NCBI RefSeq assembly: GCF_023184515.1
Contig: NZ_JAAHBP010000003.1
Span: forward strand, 620,001-684,000
Direction of reading: 5' to 3'
Source of the DNA: Streptomyces sp. D2-8
Lineage (GTDB): Bacteria; Actinomycetota; Actinomycetes; Streptomycetales; Streptomycetaceae
Length of the DNA stretch: 64,000 nt
Within the stretch, counting starts at the first letter, position 1; each line of letters begins with the position of its first letter. Of this stretch, positions 9,436 through 18,523 are shown one piece after another. A program made the position numbers and the translations under genes. The notes beneath the pieces were generated by a model. That model was not told the DNA's origin and ran no database searches. It saw nothing but the letters and a program-made list of their open reading frames with translations.

Positions 9436-10683
9436 CTAGCCGTGCCCGCTTCCTGCCGCCGGGGTGTCGGGTGCGGCCCGGGCTGCGTCGACGCCGTGCT
9501 GGAGCACATCGCAGGTGTGCTGGAACTCGTCCGTCAGCCGGGTGGCCTCGGCCATGAGGATGCCGTACGGCTGGGCGGGGTCGCTGAGCGGCAGGGAGCT
9601 GTCGCGGGCCTCGTCCTCCAGCCGGCCGCGACACCGCTGAGCCTCCGTGGCGGCTTCACACAGCTGCTGGGCCTGGTCGTGCAGACGGTCTTCGTCGACC
9701 TGGCTGAGCAGCTCGGCGATGTGGGCGAGGGAGGCCAGGAAGTCGCCGTAGGCGCGGGCGAAGTCCGCATGGTCCGAGCCGGCGTCGGCATCGTGCCATT
9801 GGTCGAGGCTGCGGGTCAGGGAGGCCACCTGGTAGGAGACGCGTTCCAGGGCGTCGACGACGGCCTGGTAGCCGTCGAAGGACGTGCGGTGGCGATGACG
9901 GCGCCGTAGGCGCCGGGGGTTGTAGAGGGTGCTCTCCCATGCGGTGTGGACCGAGGACTGGGCCTGCTGCACGATCGGTGCCAGGTGGGAGGCGCGCTGG
10001 CGCCAGTGCCGGGTGCGCTCCCTGTCCGGCTTCCCTTCGCGCAGCGCCGGGTACATGTCGCCGACCAGGTCGCACAGCGAGTGGGCGAGGGTGTGGATGC
10101 CGTACTCGGCGCTGCGGTAGCGCAGGGGAGGCAGCACCAGCGTGTTCACCACGACGCCGATGCCGCAGCCGATGAGCACGAGCACGATGATCTGCCCGAG
10201 CTGGGACCAGCCCTGTGATTCGCTGCCGGCGGCGACGTAGGTGGAGAAGGCGAAGAACGCCGCGGTGGCAACCTGGGAGCCCTGGGATCCCAGCGGCCGC
10301 CACCGTCCGATGGCCAGGGCCGCCAGCGTCACCAGCACGAACGTGAGCAGGTGAGGGCCGGCCAGCAGGCCCAGCACACCCTGCAGTCCCACGCCCACGG
10401 CGACCGCACCGACGTAGCGCAGGGCCTGCACCAGCGACTGGTAGACGGTGACCTGCATGATCAGCACCGCGGAGAACGGCGCGAACGCAGGCGACTGCGC
10501 GGCCATGACATCGTGCGCGATGACCCAGGAGACGGCGGCCGCGAGAGTGCTCTTGCCGATGAGGGCCAGGGTGTGCCGCTCGTGCCCGTCCGAACCCGCC
10601 CGTTCGAACCACTGCCTCACCCGGGCCGACCGGCCCTGGGTCGCCGCCTCCGTGCGCTGCGCTCCTGCAGCGGCTTCGGCCAT
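9436..10683 (-). CDS. FUSC-family membrane protein
   Basis: The 415-residue product has about six membrane segments in the first 200 residues (HTLALIGKSTLAAAVSWVIA, then SAVLIMQVTVYQSLVQALRY) and a long helical cytoplasmic half. This is the fusaric-acid-resistance/aromatic-acid-exporter-like layout, YccS/AaeB type; the substrate is unknown. ATG at 10683 has GGGGAGAG just upstream. It is transcribed in the same direction as the ANTAR gene, with 139 bases between them. Confidence 0.85.
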   Translation of the reverse strand: MAEAAAGAQRTEAATQGRSARVRQWFERAGSDGHERHTLALIGKSTLAAAVSWVIAHDVMAAQSPAFAPFSAVLIMQVTVYQSLVQALRYVGAVAVGVGLQGVLGLLAGPHLLTFVLVTLAALAIGRWRPLGSQGSQVATAAFFAFSTYVAAGSESQGWSQLGQIIVLVLIGCGIGVVVNTLVLPPLRYRSAEYGIHTLAHSLCDLVGDMYPALREGKPDRERTRHWRQRASHLAPIVQQAQSSVHTAWESTLYNPRRLRRRHRHRTSFDGYQAVVDALERVSYQVASLTRSLDQWHDADAGSDHADFARAYGDFLASLAHIAELLSQVDEDRLHDQAQQLCEAATEAQRCRGRLEDEARDSSLPLSDPAQPYGILMAEATRLTDEFQHTCDVLQHGVDAARAAPDTPAAGSGHG

Positions 10684-10822
10684 CTTCTCTCCCCGTACTC
10701 GCCCCGCCACGACTGCCGGGGCCAAGGGGTACCCCGCGCAGGTCACCGCAGACTGTGGAAGAGGTCATACCTTTCCCGGGTCCGCCTGCCCCTCGCGCAG
10801 GCAGACGGTGGGCCCCGGGCCG

Positions 10823-11518
10823 TCAGGCCGGATCGTCGGCGCGCTCGTCCCGGATCCGCTGGGCGACGTCGCGCAGTTTGATGTTGTGATGCTGGGAGAT
10901 GTTGCGGAGCACGTTGAAGGCGTCCTCGTCGCTCATCCCGTGGCGTTCCCTGAGGATGCCCATGGCCTCGCCGATGGCGTGCCGGGTCTCCAGGGCGTGT
11001 TCGAGCTGGTCGATGGTGCGGGCGTCCGCGAGGGCGACGGCGGCGTGCGAGGCGAGCAGCCAGCCGGCGGTCGCGATGTCCTCGGTGAAGGCTCCCGGGC
11101 GGCGGGAGTACAGGTTGAGCGCGCCGAAGTCCTCCTCGTGGGTGTAGAGCAGGACCCCGGTCATGCTGCCGATGCCCAGCTCGCGCGCGGCCTCGGCGTA
11201 ACGGGGCCAGTCCGGCTGGGGCTGGGTCATGTCCACGATCCGGAACACGCGTTCCTCGTCCGTGCGACGGGCGAGATCGAAGCATGGTCCCTCGCCCAGC
11301 TCGCCCTGCCGGCGGTCGGATTCCTCGACCATGTCCCCGTACGAGGACAGCGTGACGGCGCGGCCCTTGCGCACCGCGAGGATCCCGGCCGCGTCACAGC
11401 CGTCCACCAGCTTCACGGCCGACGCCGCGATCTCGTCCAGCGTCTGCTGCACCGAGTCCTGCTTCAGCAGGGTCCGCGCGAGCAGGGCCATTTCCTCGGC
11501 GAACTCTTGCCAGTCCAT
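10823..11518 (-). CDS. GAF-ANTAR domain transcription antitermination regulator
   Basis: The 231-residue product has a GAF sensor (about residues 20-160) and a C-terminal ANTAR RNA-binding domain (about 165-225). The ANTAR domain has the usual pattern: an Ala-rich helix (HAIGEAMGILRERHGMS) and DAFNVLRNISQHHN. ANTAR proteins bind paired hairpins in nascent mRNA and prevent termination. The GAF ligand is unknown. A TAGGGT -10 box is visible at 11552-11557 (minus strand), giving a short leader before ATG 11518. Confidence 0.92.
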   Translation of the reverse strand: MDWQEFAEEMALLARTLLKQDSVQQTLDEIAASAVKLVDGCDAAGILAVRKGRAVTLSSYGDMVEESDRRQGELGEGPCFDLARRTDEERVFRIVDMTQPQPDWPRYAEAARELGIGSMTGVLLYTHEEDFGALNLYSRRPGAFTEDIATAGWLLASHAAVALADARTIDQLEHALETRHAIGEAMGILRERHGMSDEDAFNVLRNISQHHNIKLRDVAQRIRDERADDPA

Positions 11519-11727
11519 GCGTCACCGCCCACGTCGATCATCAGTCCAGCCACCCTACGCGCAGCCTGGACCCTCACCGTCAAAGGCGCCAGGACCGAGC
11601 AACGTGGCGAGTACCCACGGTCGACGGAACGAATTGGCAGAGCCCGTGTGGTGCCGACGACCCGTCCCATAACCTCGTGCATGGAGAGACGTCAGACGTC
11701 AGGTGTATCCACGGTGAGGAGGCGAGG

Positions 11728-12570
11728 GTGCTCGGTAGGGGCACGGGCGCGCGGCTGTTCGCGGGCGCCTTGGTGGCGGTCTGCATGGTGCTCGTCGGCC
11801 CCAGCGCACCGAGCGGTGCCCTCTTCGGCGGGGCACAGCCCGCCGGAGCCGCCAGGGACGTCGTGGCGAACCGGGTCATGACGTGGAACATCTGCAACCC
11901 CTGCGAGGTGAGCGACGTCGACCGGGCCGCGGAGATCGCCGCGTACGCGCCCCAGGTCATCGGCCTGCAAGAAGCGTGCGTGCGTGACGTCGAGAGGATC
12001 CGGGAGTATCTGGAGAACCTGCACGGGCTGGCCTACCACGTCGAGTACGGGTCGGTTCTGCGGAAATGGGGCCGCTGCGGGGGTACGCCGTGGAATCCGG
12101 GAGCCTTCGGCCAGGCGATCCTCTCGGCCGCACCGATGACGGACCCCGTGAAGGTGGAGTATCCCGACGGCGGATCCGAAGACCGCGGTTACATGGCCGT
12201 CACGACCACCGTGGCCGGCCTGCCGGTCCGGGTCTTCAACACGCATCTCGCGCAACGCCGTCAGGAGGTGGTCCGGGCGGACCAGACGCGCGTACTCGCC
12301 GCAGAGGTCGCCCGGCACGACCGCGCGATCCTTCTCGGCGACTTCAACGCGGTGCCGGACGCGCCGGAACTCACCGGGATATGGGCGCTGGCCACGGACG
12401 CGGACCCGCAGTGCCACCCGTCGCCCACCGGCACCTGTCAGCCGACCACCGACTGGCAGAGCAAGTTCGACTACGTGTTCCTGCGCGGTTTCGTCCCGCT
12501 CAGGCACCGCGTGCATCCGACGGCGTACTCGGACCACCACATCCTGCACACGGACGTGGAACCGACCTGA
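11728..12570 (+). CDS. Secreted endonuclease/exonuclease/phosphatase-family protein
   Basis: The 280-residue product has a signal peptide (Arg then LFAGALVAVCMVLVG, Ala-rich cleavage region) and the complete EEP fold motif set: MTWNICN, IGLQEAC, FNTHLAQRR, LLGDFNAVPD and the terminal SDHHIL. These supply the metal-binding Asn, Glu, Asp/Asn and the catalytic His pair. Family members hydrolyse phosphodiesters of DNA, RNA or lipids. I placed the start at GTG 11728 because GAGGAGG is 6 bases upstream; an upstream GTG at 11677 in frame would add 17 residues before the signal sequence. Confidence 0.88.
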   Translation: MLGRGTGARLFAGALVAVCMVLVGPSAPSGALFGGAQPAGAARDVVANRVMTWNICNPCEVSDVDRAAEIAAYAPQVIGLQEACVRDVERIREYLENLHGLAYHVEYGSVLRKWGRCGGTPWNPGAFGQAILSAAPMTDPVKVEYPDGGSEDRGYMAVTTTVAGLPVRVFNTHLAQRRQEVVRADQTRVLAAEVARHDRAILLGDFNAVPDAPELTGIWALATDADPQCHPSPTGTCQPTTDWQSKFDYVFLRGFVPLRHRVHPTAYSDHHILHTDVEPT

Positions 12571-12708
12571 GCGGGCATCCCGGCCGGCTCTGCCGATACG
12601 CGCGGCGGTCCGGTCCGGTGTCCCGGGATCGCAGGTCAGCGGCCCGCATGCGGTGATCACGGTCTGCGTACAGGTCGCGGCGTCGCCGGGCGACGTGGAA
12701 TTTTCCTT

Positions 12709-12722
12709 CGTATGGGCATACG
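12709..12722. promoter_or_regulatory. Inverted repeat CGTATG-GG-CATACG upstream of the PP2C gene
   Basis: This is a perfect 6-2-6 palindrome in an unusually AT-rich patch, 65 bases before the start of the PAS-GAF-PP2C gene. It could be an operator or a leader hairpin. No known regulator motif is recognised. Confidence 0.35.
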
Positions 12723-12786
12723 GGGAAGGCAAGCAAGCAGGGCATGCCGGCGACAGGGAGCCGGCCGGATCAGCGGGGAGGCCGCG

Positions 12787-14505
12787 ATGACGGGGCCGGA
12801 ACACACGGAGACCGTTACCGGGGCGTCCGTGCCGACAGCCTCCATCGTGCTGGCCGGGTCCGTGGAAGCCATCGGCGCAGGCGCCTACGTCGTGGACGAG
12901 CAGGGCTGCATCATCGCCGCGAACGCCCGCGCCGAACGCCTGCTGGGCCGGTCCGCCGACGACCTGATCGGGCAGGACGCGCACGACCTGCTGCACCGCG
13001 GCCCGCAGGGGCAGCCCCTGCCGAGAACCCAGTGCGCCATGCGGCAGGCCTTCCACGCCGGGCGCACGGCCCAGGCCGACGAGGACTACTTCGCCCGCTC
13101 CGACGGCACCCTGCTGCGCATCTCCTGGCTGATCACGCCGTACGACGTCGGTGGCCGGCACGCCGGCACGCTCGTCGTCTTCCACACCCCGGACCACCCG
13201 CAGGTCACCGACCCGCAACCGGAGCCGGGGGCCCAGCCGCTGTCGGAGCTGCACCGGCTGGCGCTGCTGGCCGAGACCACCGCGCAACTGACCTCCACGC
13301 TCGACGTCGACGAGGCGCTGCGCCGGCTGGTGGCCCTGGTCCTGCCCCGCCTCGCGGACTGGTTGGTCGTCGACCTGATCACCGAGCGCGACGAGGTGTG
13401 GCGTACCGTCGTGGTCCACGCCGACGGCGACACGCTCACGCACCGCGAGGACCTGCAGGGGCCGATGCCGCCGGTCCCCGAGGAATCCCCGATGCCCTTG
13501 TCCAGGGCCCTGCGCGGCGTCACCTCCAACCTGGCCGGACCGCAGACCTACCAGGGGCCACCGGACTCCGGCATCGCGGTCGAGCAGCGCCGCCTGTTCG
13601 ACGCCACGGGGATGCACTCCGCGGCCATCGCACCCATCCGCAGCACCCGCTCGGTCCTGGGAGCGCTGACCCTGGGCCGCGACGAGAATCCGGCGGCCTT
13701 CACGCCCGTGGACCTCCCCCTGATCGAGGACATCGCACGCCGCGCCGGCCTCGCCCTGGACAACGCCCTCCTCTACCAGCGCCAGCGCAAGGTCGCCGAG
13801 ACCATGCAGAACCATCTGCTGCCGCAGATGCCGGGTGTGCCGGGCCTGCAGATGACCGTCCGCTACCTGCCCGCACCCGACGCCTCACAGGTCGGCGGCG
13901 ACTGGTACGACGCCTTTCCTCTGGCCGACGCGTCCACCGCCCTGGCCATCGGGGACGTCGTCGGCCACGACCTGGAGGCGGCGGCCGGCATGGCGCAGGT
14001 CCGCAACATGCTCCGTGCCTACGCCTGGTCCCAGCACGAACCCCCCAGCCGGATCGTCGAACGGCTCGACGAGGCGATCCAGCACATCACCGACGTCACC
14101 ATGGCCACGACGATCTTCGCCCGGATCGAACCGGCCGAAGAGGGCCACTGGCAGCTGTCCTGGACCAACGCCGGCCACCCGCCGCCGCTGCTGATCAGCC
14201 GGGACGGCCTGGCCCGCTACCTCACCGACGGCCACGGCATCCTGCTGGGCACCCAGACTGGCACCCGGCGCCCGGATGCCACCGCACAGCTCCCGCCCGG
14301 TTCCACGCTGGTGCTGTACACGGACGGCCTCATCGAAGCGCCCCGCAGCACCCTCGACGAGGGACTGGACCGACTGCGCCAGCACGCCGCCGCCCTCGCC
14401 CACCGCCCTCTCGCCTCGTTCACGGACCAGCTCCTGCGCCGCGTCCGCCCCGCGGGCAACGACGACGACGTCGCCGTCCTGGCCCTGCGCGTCCCCGAGG
14501 CCTGA
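12787..14505 (+). CDS. PAS-GAF-PP2C (SpoIIE-type) protein phosphatase
   Basis: The 572-residue product has a PAS domain (about 20-135, GAYVVDEQGCIIAANARAE), a GAF domain (about 165-345) and a C-terminal SpoIIE/RsbU phosphatase (about 360-565). Phosphatase metal sites are visible in VGGDWYDAF, AIGDVVGHD and the terminal GNDDDVAVLAL. Such proteins dephosphorylate STAS anti-anti-sigma factors in partner-switching pathways controlling stress and development. Signals sensed by PAS/GAF are unknown. The start ATG 12787 has GGGGAGG five bases upstream. No STAS or anti-sigma gene is adjacent, so the partner is elsewhere. Confidence 0.93.
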   Translation: MTGPEHTETVTGASVPTASIVLAGSVEAIGAGAYVVDEQGCIIAANARAERLLGRSADDLIGQDAHDLLHRGPQGQPLPRTQCAMRQAFHAGRTAQADEDYFARSDGTLLRISWLITPYDVGGRHAGTLVVFHTPDHPQVTDPQPEPGAQPLSELHRLALLAETTAQLTSTLDVDEALRRLVALVLPRLADWLVVDLITERDEVWRTVVVHADGDTLTHREDLQGPMPPVPEESPMPLSRALRGVTSNLAGPQTYQGPPDSGIAVEQRRLFDATGMHSAAIAPIRSTRSVLGALTLGRDENPAAFTPVDLPLIEDIARRAGLALDNALLYQRQRKVAETMQNHLLPQMPGVPGLQMTVRYLPAPDASQVGGDWYDAFPLADASTALAIGDVVGHDLEAAAGMAQVRNMLRAYAWSQHEPPSRIVERLDEAIQHITDVTMATTIFARIEPAEEGHWQLSWTNAGHPPPLLISRDGLARYLTDGHGILLGTQTGTRRPDATAQLPPGSTLVLYTDGLIEAPRSTLDEGLDRLRQHAAALAHRPLASFTDQLLRRVRPAGNDDDVAVLALRVPEA

Positions 14506-14689
14506 CGTCCCGCATCGGCGGTGGGCGCGTCGGGCTCTCCGTCACCCGTGGCCAAAGGCCCGGCGGGGGCGGGGCGGGGGGTTCTGACCTCGTGAAGTGC
14601 CGGTGAAAACCCGGTGGAGGACATGTCGGTGGGTCCGCTTATGCTGCACCGGACGATCACGCGGGACCAGGGCAAGCTGTTCGGCAGGA

Positions 14690-15030
14690 GTGCGGAGAGA
14701 TGGCTCGGTGGTGCGCGTCGAGGACGACGGCGTCGGTCTCACCGAGGCCGATGTGCACAGCTTCCTCGCCACCATCGGCCGCAGCAGCAAGCGCGCCGAA
14801 CGGATCGCCGAGCAACGCGGAGACTTCATCGGCCAGTTCGGCATCGGTCTGCTCTCCTGCTTCCTGGTCGCGGACGAGATCCACGTCCTGAGCCGTTCGG
14901 CCCCAGCGCCGAAGCCCTCTACGGGCAGGCCGCGATGCTGTCCCGGCGCCCGCTCAGGCCCGCCGAGTCGAGCCTCATCAACCGCTCCTTCCTCGACCTT
15001 CTCGCCCACGCCCTCCGCAAGGACAGCTGA
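14690..15030 (+). pseudogene. htpG: htpG (Hsp90) with large internal deletion and frameshift
   Basis: Bases about 14690-14902 encode the GHKL ATPase region of an actinobacterial Hsp90-like protein: RVEDDGVGLTEADVHSFLAT, then SSKRAERI and FIGQFGIGLLSCFLVADEI. At about 14902 the similarity jumps, in a different frame, to the extreme C-terminus (ALYGQAAMLSRRP, then LINRSFLDLL) and stops at 15030. The first 30 or so N-terminal residues and about 400 middle residues are gone. Only two short ends of the gene remain, so it cannot make a chaperone. The following TPR gene, which normally accompanies this Hsp90 type, is damaged in the same way. Confidence 0.75.
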
Positions 15031-15032
15031 CG

Positions 15033-15516
15033 ATGCCCACCGCACCCCATCCCCAGAGCACGGACGAGCTGTACCAGGCGCTCCAGGAGAACGACCGCCG
15101 CCCCTACGGCCGCACCCGCACCGTCACGGCCGAGGAACTCGTCGACGCCGCCGAGCAGCTCGCGGAGCCCGTCCCGCTCATCCACGCGCTTCTCGAACTC
15201 CAGGAGGCGTACACCTACGGCTCCGAACCCCGGAAGTCGCCCGTCGTCTTCGCGCGCCTGCTCACCCTCTTGCGCCCTGGCGGCTCTGGAGAAGGCCCTC
15301 GCCCTGCTCGGCGAACCGGGACGGGAGGACGACCGGGCCGGCGAATGGGCCGAGTGCGTCCGCCTCGCGGGCGCGGTGGAGGGCCTCTACCTGGAGCGCC
15401 CCGCCCCCGCTCTCACCCGCCTGGACGCGGCGATCACTCGTCTGACCGCCCTGGGGCACACCGATGAGACGGAGTCGCTGATCTCCTTGGCGGCCCGGCT
15501 GCGCGACGAGGAGTGA
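15033..15516 (+). pseudogene. TPR-type helical protein, internally deleted and frameshifted
   Basis: It starts with ATG 15033, 2 bases after the htpG stop. The first 80 codons (ELYQALQENDRRPYGRTRT to KSPVVFARLLTL) resemble the N-terminus of the TPR protein usually next to this htpG. Near 15270 coding similarity moves to the next frame (LAALEKALALLGEPGREDD to ISLAARLRDEE), ending at the TGA at 15514-15516. Homologues are several hundred residues longer, so this is again a deletion joining two ends out of frame. Confidence 0.6.
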
Positions 15517-15526
15517 CGCGCGGGGC

Positions 15527-15560
15527 ACGGAGCCGGGGCGGCCTGCCGCCCCGGCTCCGT
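15527..15560. terminator. GC-rich hairpin terminator
   Basis: Two perfect 16-base arms (ACGGAGCC... and its complement) are separated by CT, just after the TPR remnant stop. No T-run follows, as usual in Streptomyces terminators. Confidence 0.75.
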
Positions 15561-15622
15561 ACTTCCCGGCCCGGTGCGATATTCGCTGGTCGTAGGCGAG
15601 GGGCCGCGCTCATACTGACGCG

Positions 15623-16153
15623 GTGGATCCAGTGACACTAGAGACCGGGCGTCTGGTGCTGAGGGCCTTCGAGCCGGGCGATGTGGACGCGGTGCACGAC
15701 GCCTGCCAGGACGAGGACATCCAGTTCTACACGCCGGTTCCCGTGCCCTTCGGGCGGCAGGACGCCGAGAAGAGGGTCTGCGAGGAGTGGCCTCAGGCCT
15801 GGGCCGCCGGCAAGGACTACATCCTGGGAGCGTTCCGCAAGGACACTGCGGCACTCGTCGGCTCCTACTGCCTCACCAAGGTGAGCCAGGGCGTCTACGA
15901 ACTCGGCTACTGGGCGGTGAAGGAGCAGCGCGGCCGGGGCTATTCGGTCGAGGCCGCGCGGGCGCTGTGCGAGTGGGGATGGGCCACGCTCGACGTCCAC
16001 CGCATCGAGTGGTGGGCCATGACCGGGAACACCGGCTCGCGCGCCGTCGCCGAGAGGCTGGGCTTCACCGTCGAGGGGACGCTGCGCGACCGCGGCATCG
16101 CCAACGACGGCAAGCCCCACGACTGGTGGGTCGGCGGACTGGTGAGGCCCTGA
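15623..16153 (+). CDS. GNAT acetyltransferase, RimJ/RimL type
   Basis: The 176-residue product begins with the typical LETGRLVLRAFEPGDVDAV strand-helix. It carries the acetyl-CoA loop VKEQRGRGYSVEAA and the late WWAMTGNTGSRAVAERLGF. This family acetylates N-terminal amino groups of proteins or small amines. The target here is unknown. The start GTG 15623 lacks a ribosome site; CATACT lies at 15611-15616, six bases upstream, so a leaderless transcript is likely. A strong terminator precedes it, giving an independent unit. Confidence 0.88.
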   Translation: MDPVTLETGRLVLRAFEPGDVDAVHDACQDEDIQFYTPVPVPFGRQDAEKRVCEEWPQAWAAGKDYILGAFRKDTAALVGSYCLTKVSQGVYELGYWAVKEQRGRGYSVEAARALCEWGWATLDVHRIEWWAMTGNTGSRAVAERLGFTVEGTLRDRGIANDGKPHDWWVGGLVRP

Positions 16154-16230
16154 CGAGGAGCGTGCGAAGAGCCAGGGCATCGCGGGCCGCACCCGCAACC
16201 GTCACCGTCGCTCGTAGGGTGGCTTCCGTG

Positions 16231-16764
16231 ATGGTGGGGACCGAACAGACCCGGCTGGTCGTGCTGCGGGGCAACAGCGGGGCCGGGAAGTCGTCCGTCG
16301 CGGCCGGGGTCCGAGAGAGGTTCGGGCGGGGGCTGGCGCTGGTCGCGCAGGACAATCTGCGCCGTGTCGTGCTGCGGGAGAGGGACCGGCCCGGCGCGGC
16401 GAACATCGGACTGATCGACCTGACGGCACGCTACGCACTCGATGCCGGGTACCACGTCGTGGTCGAAGGGATCCTGTACGCCGACCGCTACGGCGACATG
16501 CTCACCCGGCTGCGGGCCGACCACCGCGGGCCGACCCACGCGTACTACCTGCACGTGCCCTTCGAGGAGACCCTCGTCCGCCATGCCACCAAGCCGATCG
16601 CGAACGAGGTCGGCGAGCCGCGGCTACGTGAGTGGTACCGGGAACTGGACCTGCTGCCCGGCGGCGTCGAGACCGTCATCGGTGCCGACAGCACCCTGCC
16701 GGAGACCGTGCGGCGCATCATGCTCGACACCGGTCTGGCCGCTCTGCCCGCGATCGACTTATAG
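16231..16764 (+). CDS. Small P-loop kinase (AAA_33/zeta-like)
   Basis: The 177-residue product starts with VVLRGNSGAGKSSVA (Walker A) and continues with VAQDNLRRVVL, HVVVEGILYADRYG and THAYYLHVPFEETLVRH. It resembles actinobacterial nucleoside or antibiotic-kinase-like P-loop proteins. The substrate is unknown, and no antitoxin is adjacent, so a zeta toxin is not supported. GTG 16228 and ATG 16231 are both possible; TAGGGT at 16215-16220 is 7 bases before the GTG and looks like the -10 box of a leaderless promoter. Confidence 0.8.
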   Translation: MVGTEQTRLVVLRGNSGAGKSSVAAGVRERFGRGLALVAQDNLRRVVLRERDRPGAANIGLIDLTARYALDAGYHVVVEGILYADRYGDMLTRLRADHRGPTHAYYLHVPFEETLVRHATKPIANEVGEPRLREWYRELDLLPGGVETVIGADSTLPETVRRIMLDTGLAALPAIDL

Positions 16765-16914
16765 CGCCTGTGACCTCACCCGTCCGTACGCACTGGGCGG
16801 GGCGTGAGTGGTGGGCCGCCATCAGTATGGACCGTGCCGGGCGTCCGCTTCGGCAGCTCGGTGCTGCCCGACGCGACGCGCGGCCGTCGCTGCCCGTACG
16901 CGCGAGGGAGAGGT

Positions 16915-18108
16915 ATGACCGAGACCGACGAGGCAGGGACCTTCTCTGCCGGGGCCGTATGGCCCTCGGCGCACCGTGACCCGGGTACGGGCGTGGTCGA
17001 CCTCCGGCGCGTCGGGGCGAACCCGGACTTCTGGTATCCGGTCGCACTGTCGAAGGACGTGCGGAGCAAGCGGGCGTTCGCGACGACGTTCGCCGGTGAG
17101 CGCATCGCGCTCTACCGCGGGGAGAGCGGCACCGTGTACGCGCTGGAGGACCGGTGCGCCCACCGCCAGGTACCGCTGAGCATGGGCGTTGTGGAGGGCG
17201 AGGCACTCCGCTGCTGCTATCACGCGTGGGCCTATCGCGGCGACGGCCGCATCTCGCAGATCCCGTACCTCTCCAGGGGCGACGGCCGGCCGCCGCGCGG
17301 TGTGCGCGGCTACCCGGTCCGCGAGGCGTACGGCCTGGTGTTCGTGTTCCCGGGCGACCCGGACAAGGCGGCCCCCACCCCGCTGCCCGACCTGCCGGCG
17401 TTCGGCTCGCCGCGGTACAAGACGATGACCTACTCCCGGACCGTGCGCTGCCACTACTCGTTCATGCACGAGAACCTGCTCGACATGAACCACCAGTTCC
17501 TCCACCGGGGCGTGGTCGGCAGGCTCCACCCCGAACTGCTCGACTCCCGGACCGATGAGCGGTCGGTGGAGGCCAGGTACCTGTTCAGCCACGCCGGGGG
17601 CAAGCGCAACCGCGGGGCCGGCCTGCTGGCCGCCGAGGGCATCGGCGGCAGCGACTCCCGCGACGTCATGACGATCCGCACCGAGTACCCGTACCAGACC
17701 CTCGACCTGGTCCCGGAGAATGCCGAGCGGCCCGCCTTCCGCCTCTGGGTCGCCTATGTGCCCGAGGATGCCGGGCAGCGCAGGTGCCACACGTTCGGCC
17801 TTCTCATGATCGAGAAGCCCCGGATTCCCGGCGCGCTGCAGATGGCCTGGCCGCTCATCAGGCGCTTCACCGAGCGGGTGTTCGCCGAGGACCGGATGGC
17901 CGTCGAGGCCGAGCAGCGGGCCTGGGACGAGCAGGGTGAGGACCGCAATCGCGAGGTGTTCTCCCTGATCCTGGACGTCCGCGAGGTGCTGCGCACCAAC
18001 GGCGTCCCCCTCCGCCCCCGGGCCGGCATGTGTGGTGCCGCCTCGTCGTGCGACGGCCACGACCGCGGGTCGGCGCCGACATCCGGCGCCGGCGGCTCCG
18101 CGCCCTAG
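16915..18108 (+). CDS. Rieske [2Fe-2S] aromatic ring-hydroxylating oxygenase-like protein
   Basis: The 397-residue product has the Rieske cluster ligands CAHRQ and CCYHAW (C-x-H ... C-x2-H, about residues 80-103). Its catalytic domain carries an iron-binding motif in HENLLDMNHQFLHRG. This is the alpha-subunit architecture of Rieske non-haem oxygenases, such as pheophorbide a oxygenase or vanillate demethylase types. No reductase gene is adjacent, so electrons must come from another locus. ATG 16915 follows GGGAGAGG closely. The last 45 residues are disordered and Ser/Gly-rich. Confidence 0.88.
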   Translation: MTETDEAGTFSAGAVWPSAHRDPGTGVVDLRRVGANPDFWYPVALSKDVRSKRAFATTFAGERIALYRGESGTVYALEDRCAHRQVPLSMGVVEGEALRCCYHAWAYRGDGRISQIPYLSRGDGRPPRGVRGYPVREAYGLVFVFPGDPDKAAPTPLPDLPAFGSPRYKTMTYSRTVRCHYSFMHENLLDMNHQFLHRGVVGRLHPELLDSRTDERSVEARYLFSHAGGKRNRGAGLLAAEGIGGSDSRDVMTIRTEYPYQTLDLVPENAERPAFRLWVAYVPEDAGQRRCHTFGLLMIEKPRIPGALQMAWPLIRRFTERVFAEDRMAVEAEQRAWDEQGEDRNREVFSLILDVREVLRTNGVPLRPRAGMCGAASSCDGHDRGSAPTSGAGGSAP

Positions 18109-18131
18109 GTACGCGGACGGGCCTGTGGGGT

Positions 18132-18440
18132 TCAGGCCAGGAACTCCGTCAGCAGCCGGTTGAGCTCCGCGGGTTGCTCGGTGGGGAGGGAGTGGTGGGA
18201 GGCGCCGCGCAGGGTGACGACGCCTGCCCCGGGCAGGAGCCGCCGTGCGGCGGCCGCCGCACGCCGCGGGTGGTGGGCACGGCTCTGTTCGGCCAGGAGC
18301 ACCAGCGTAGGCACGGTGCACGTCGCGAGAGCCCGCGCCTTGGGGCGCCGCATGGCCACGACCTTCGACCGGCGGGCGGTGGCGGAGATGTGCGGGAGGC
18401 GGACCAGCCGGGAACGGCTGAGCGACGGGCCGCAGACCGT
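18132..18440 (-). pseudogene. Alpha/beta-hydrolase C-terminal fragment
   Basis: The last 80 codons of the minus-strand frame ending at 18132 match the C-terminus of alpha/beta hydrolases: VPTLVLLAEQS, RRLLPGAGVVTLRGASHHSLP with the catalytic His, then LLTEFLA. The nucleophile elbow and N-terminal two thirds are absent. The sequence between it and the downstream MFS gene stop (18441-18523) shows no hydrolase similarity. It is a gene remnant. Confidence 0.55.
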
Positions 18441-18523
18441 CTCGTTGCGGCCCGTCGCTCGGGAGTGCACCTCGCCGGAAGGCAGTCGGCGCCGCCCCTC
18501 CTCGTCCGCCGTGCCGGCCTCGG

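Noticed and set aside
11670..11681. TAACCT as the -10 box of a leaderless EEP gene at 11677
   Set aside because: The GTG overlaps the box region; the signal peptide and ribosome site place the start at 11728. TAACCT could still be its promoter, but no -35 fits.
16231..16764. Zeta-toxin gene
   Set aside because: It has a P-loop, but no epsilon-like antitoxin gene is next to it and other small kinases fit as well.
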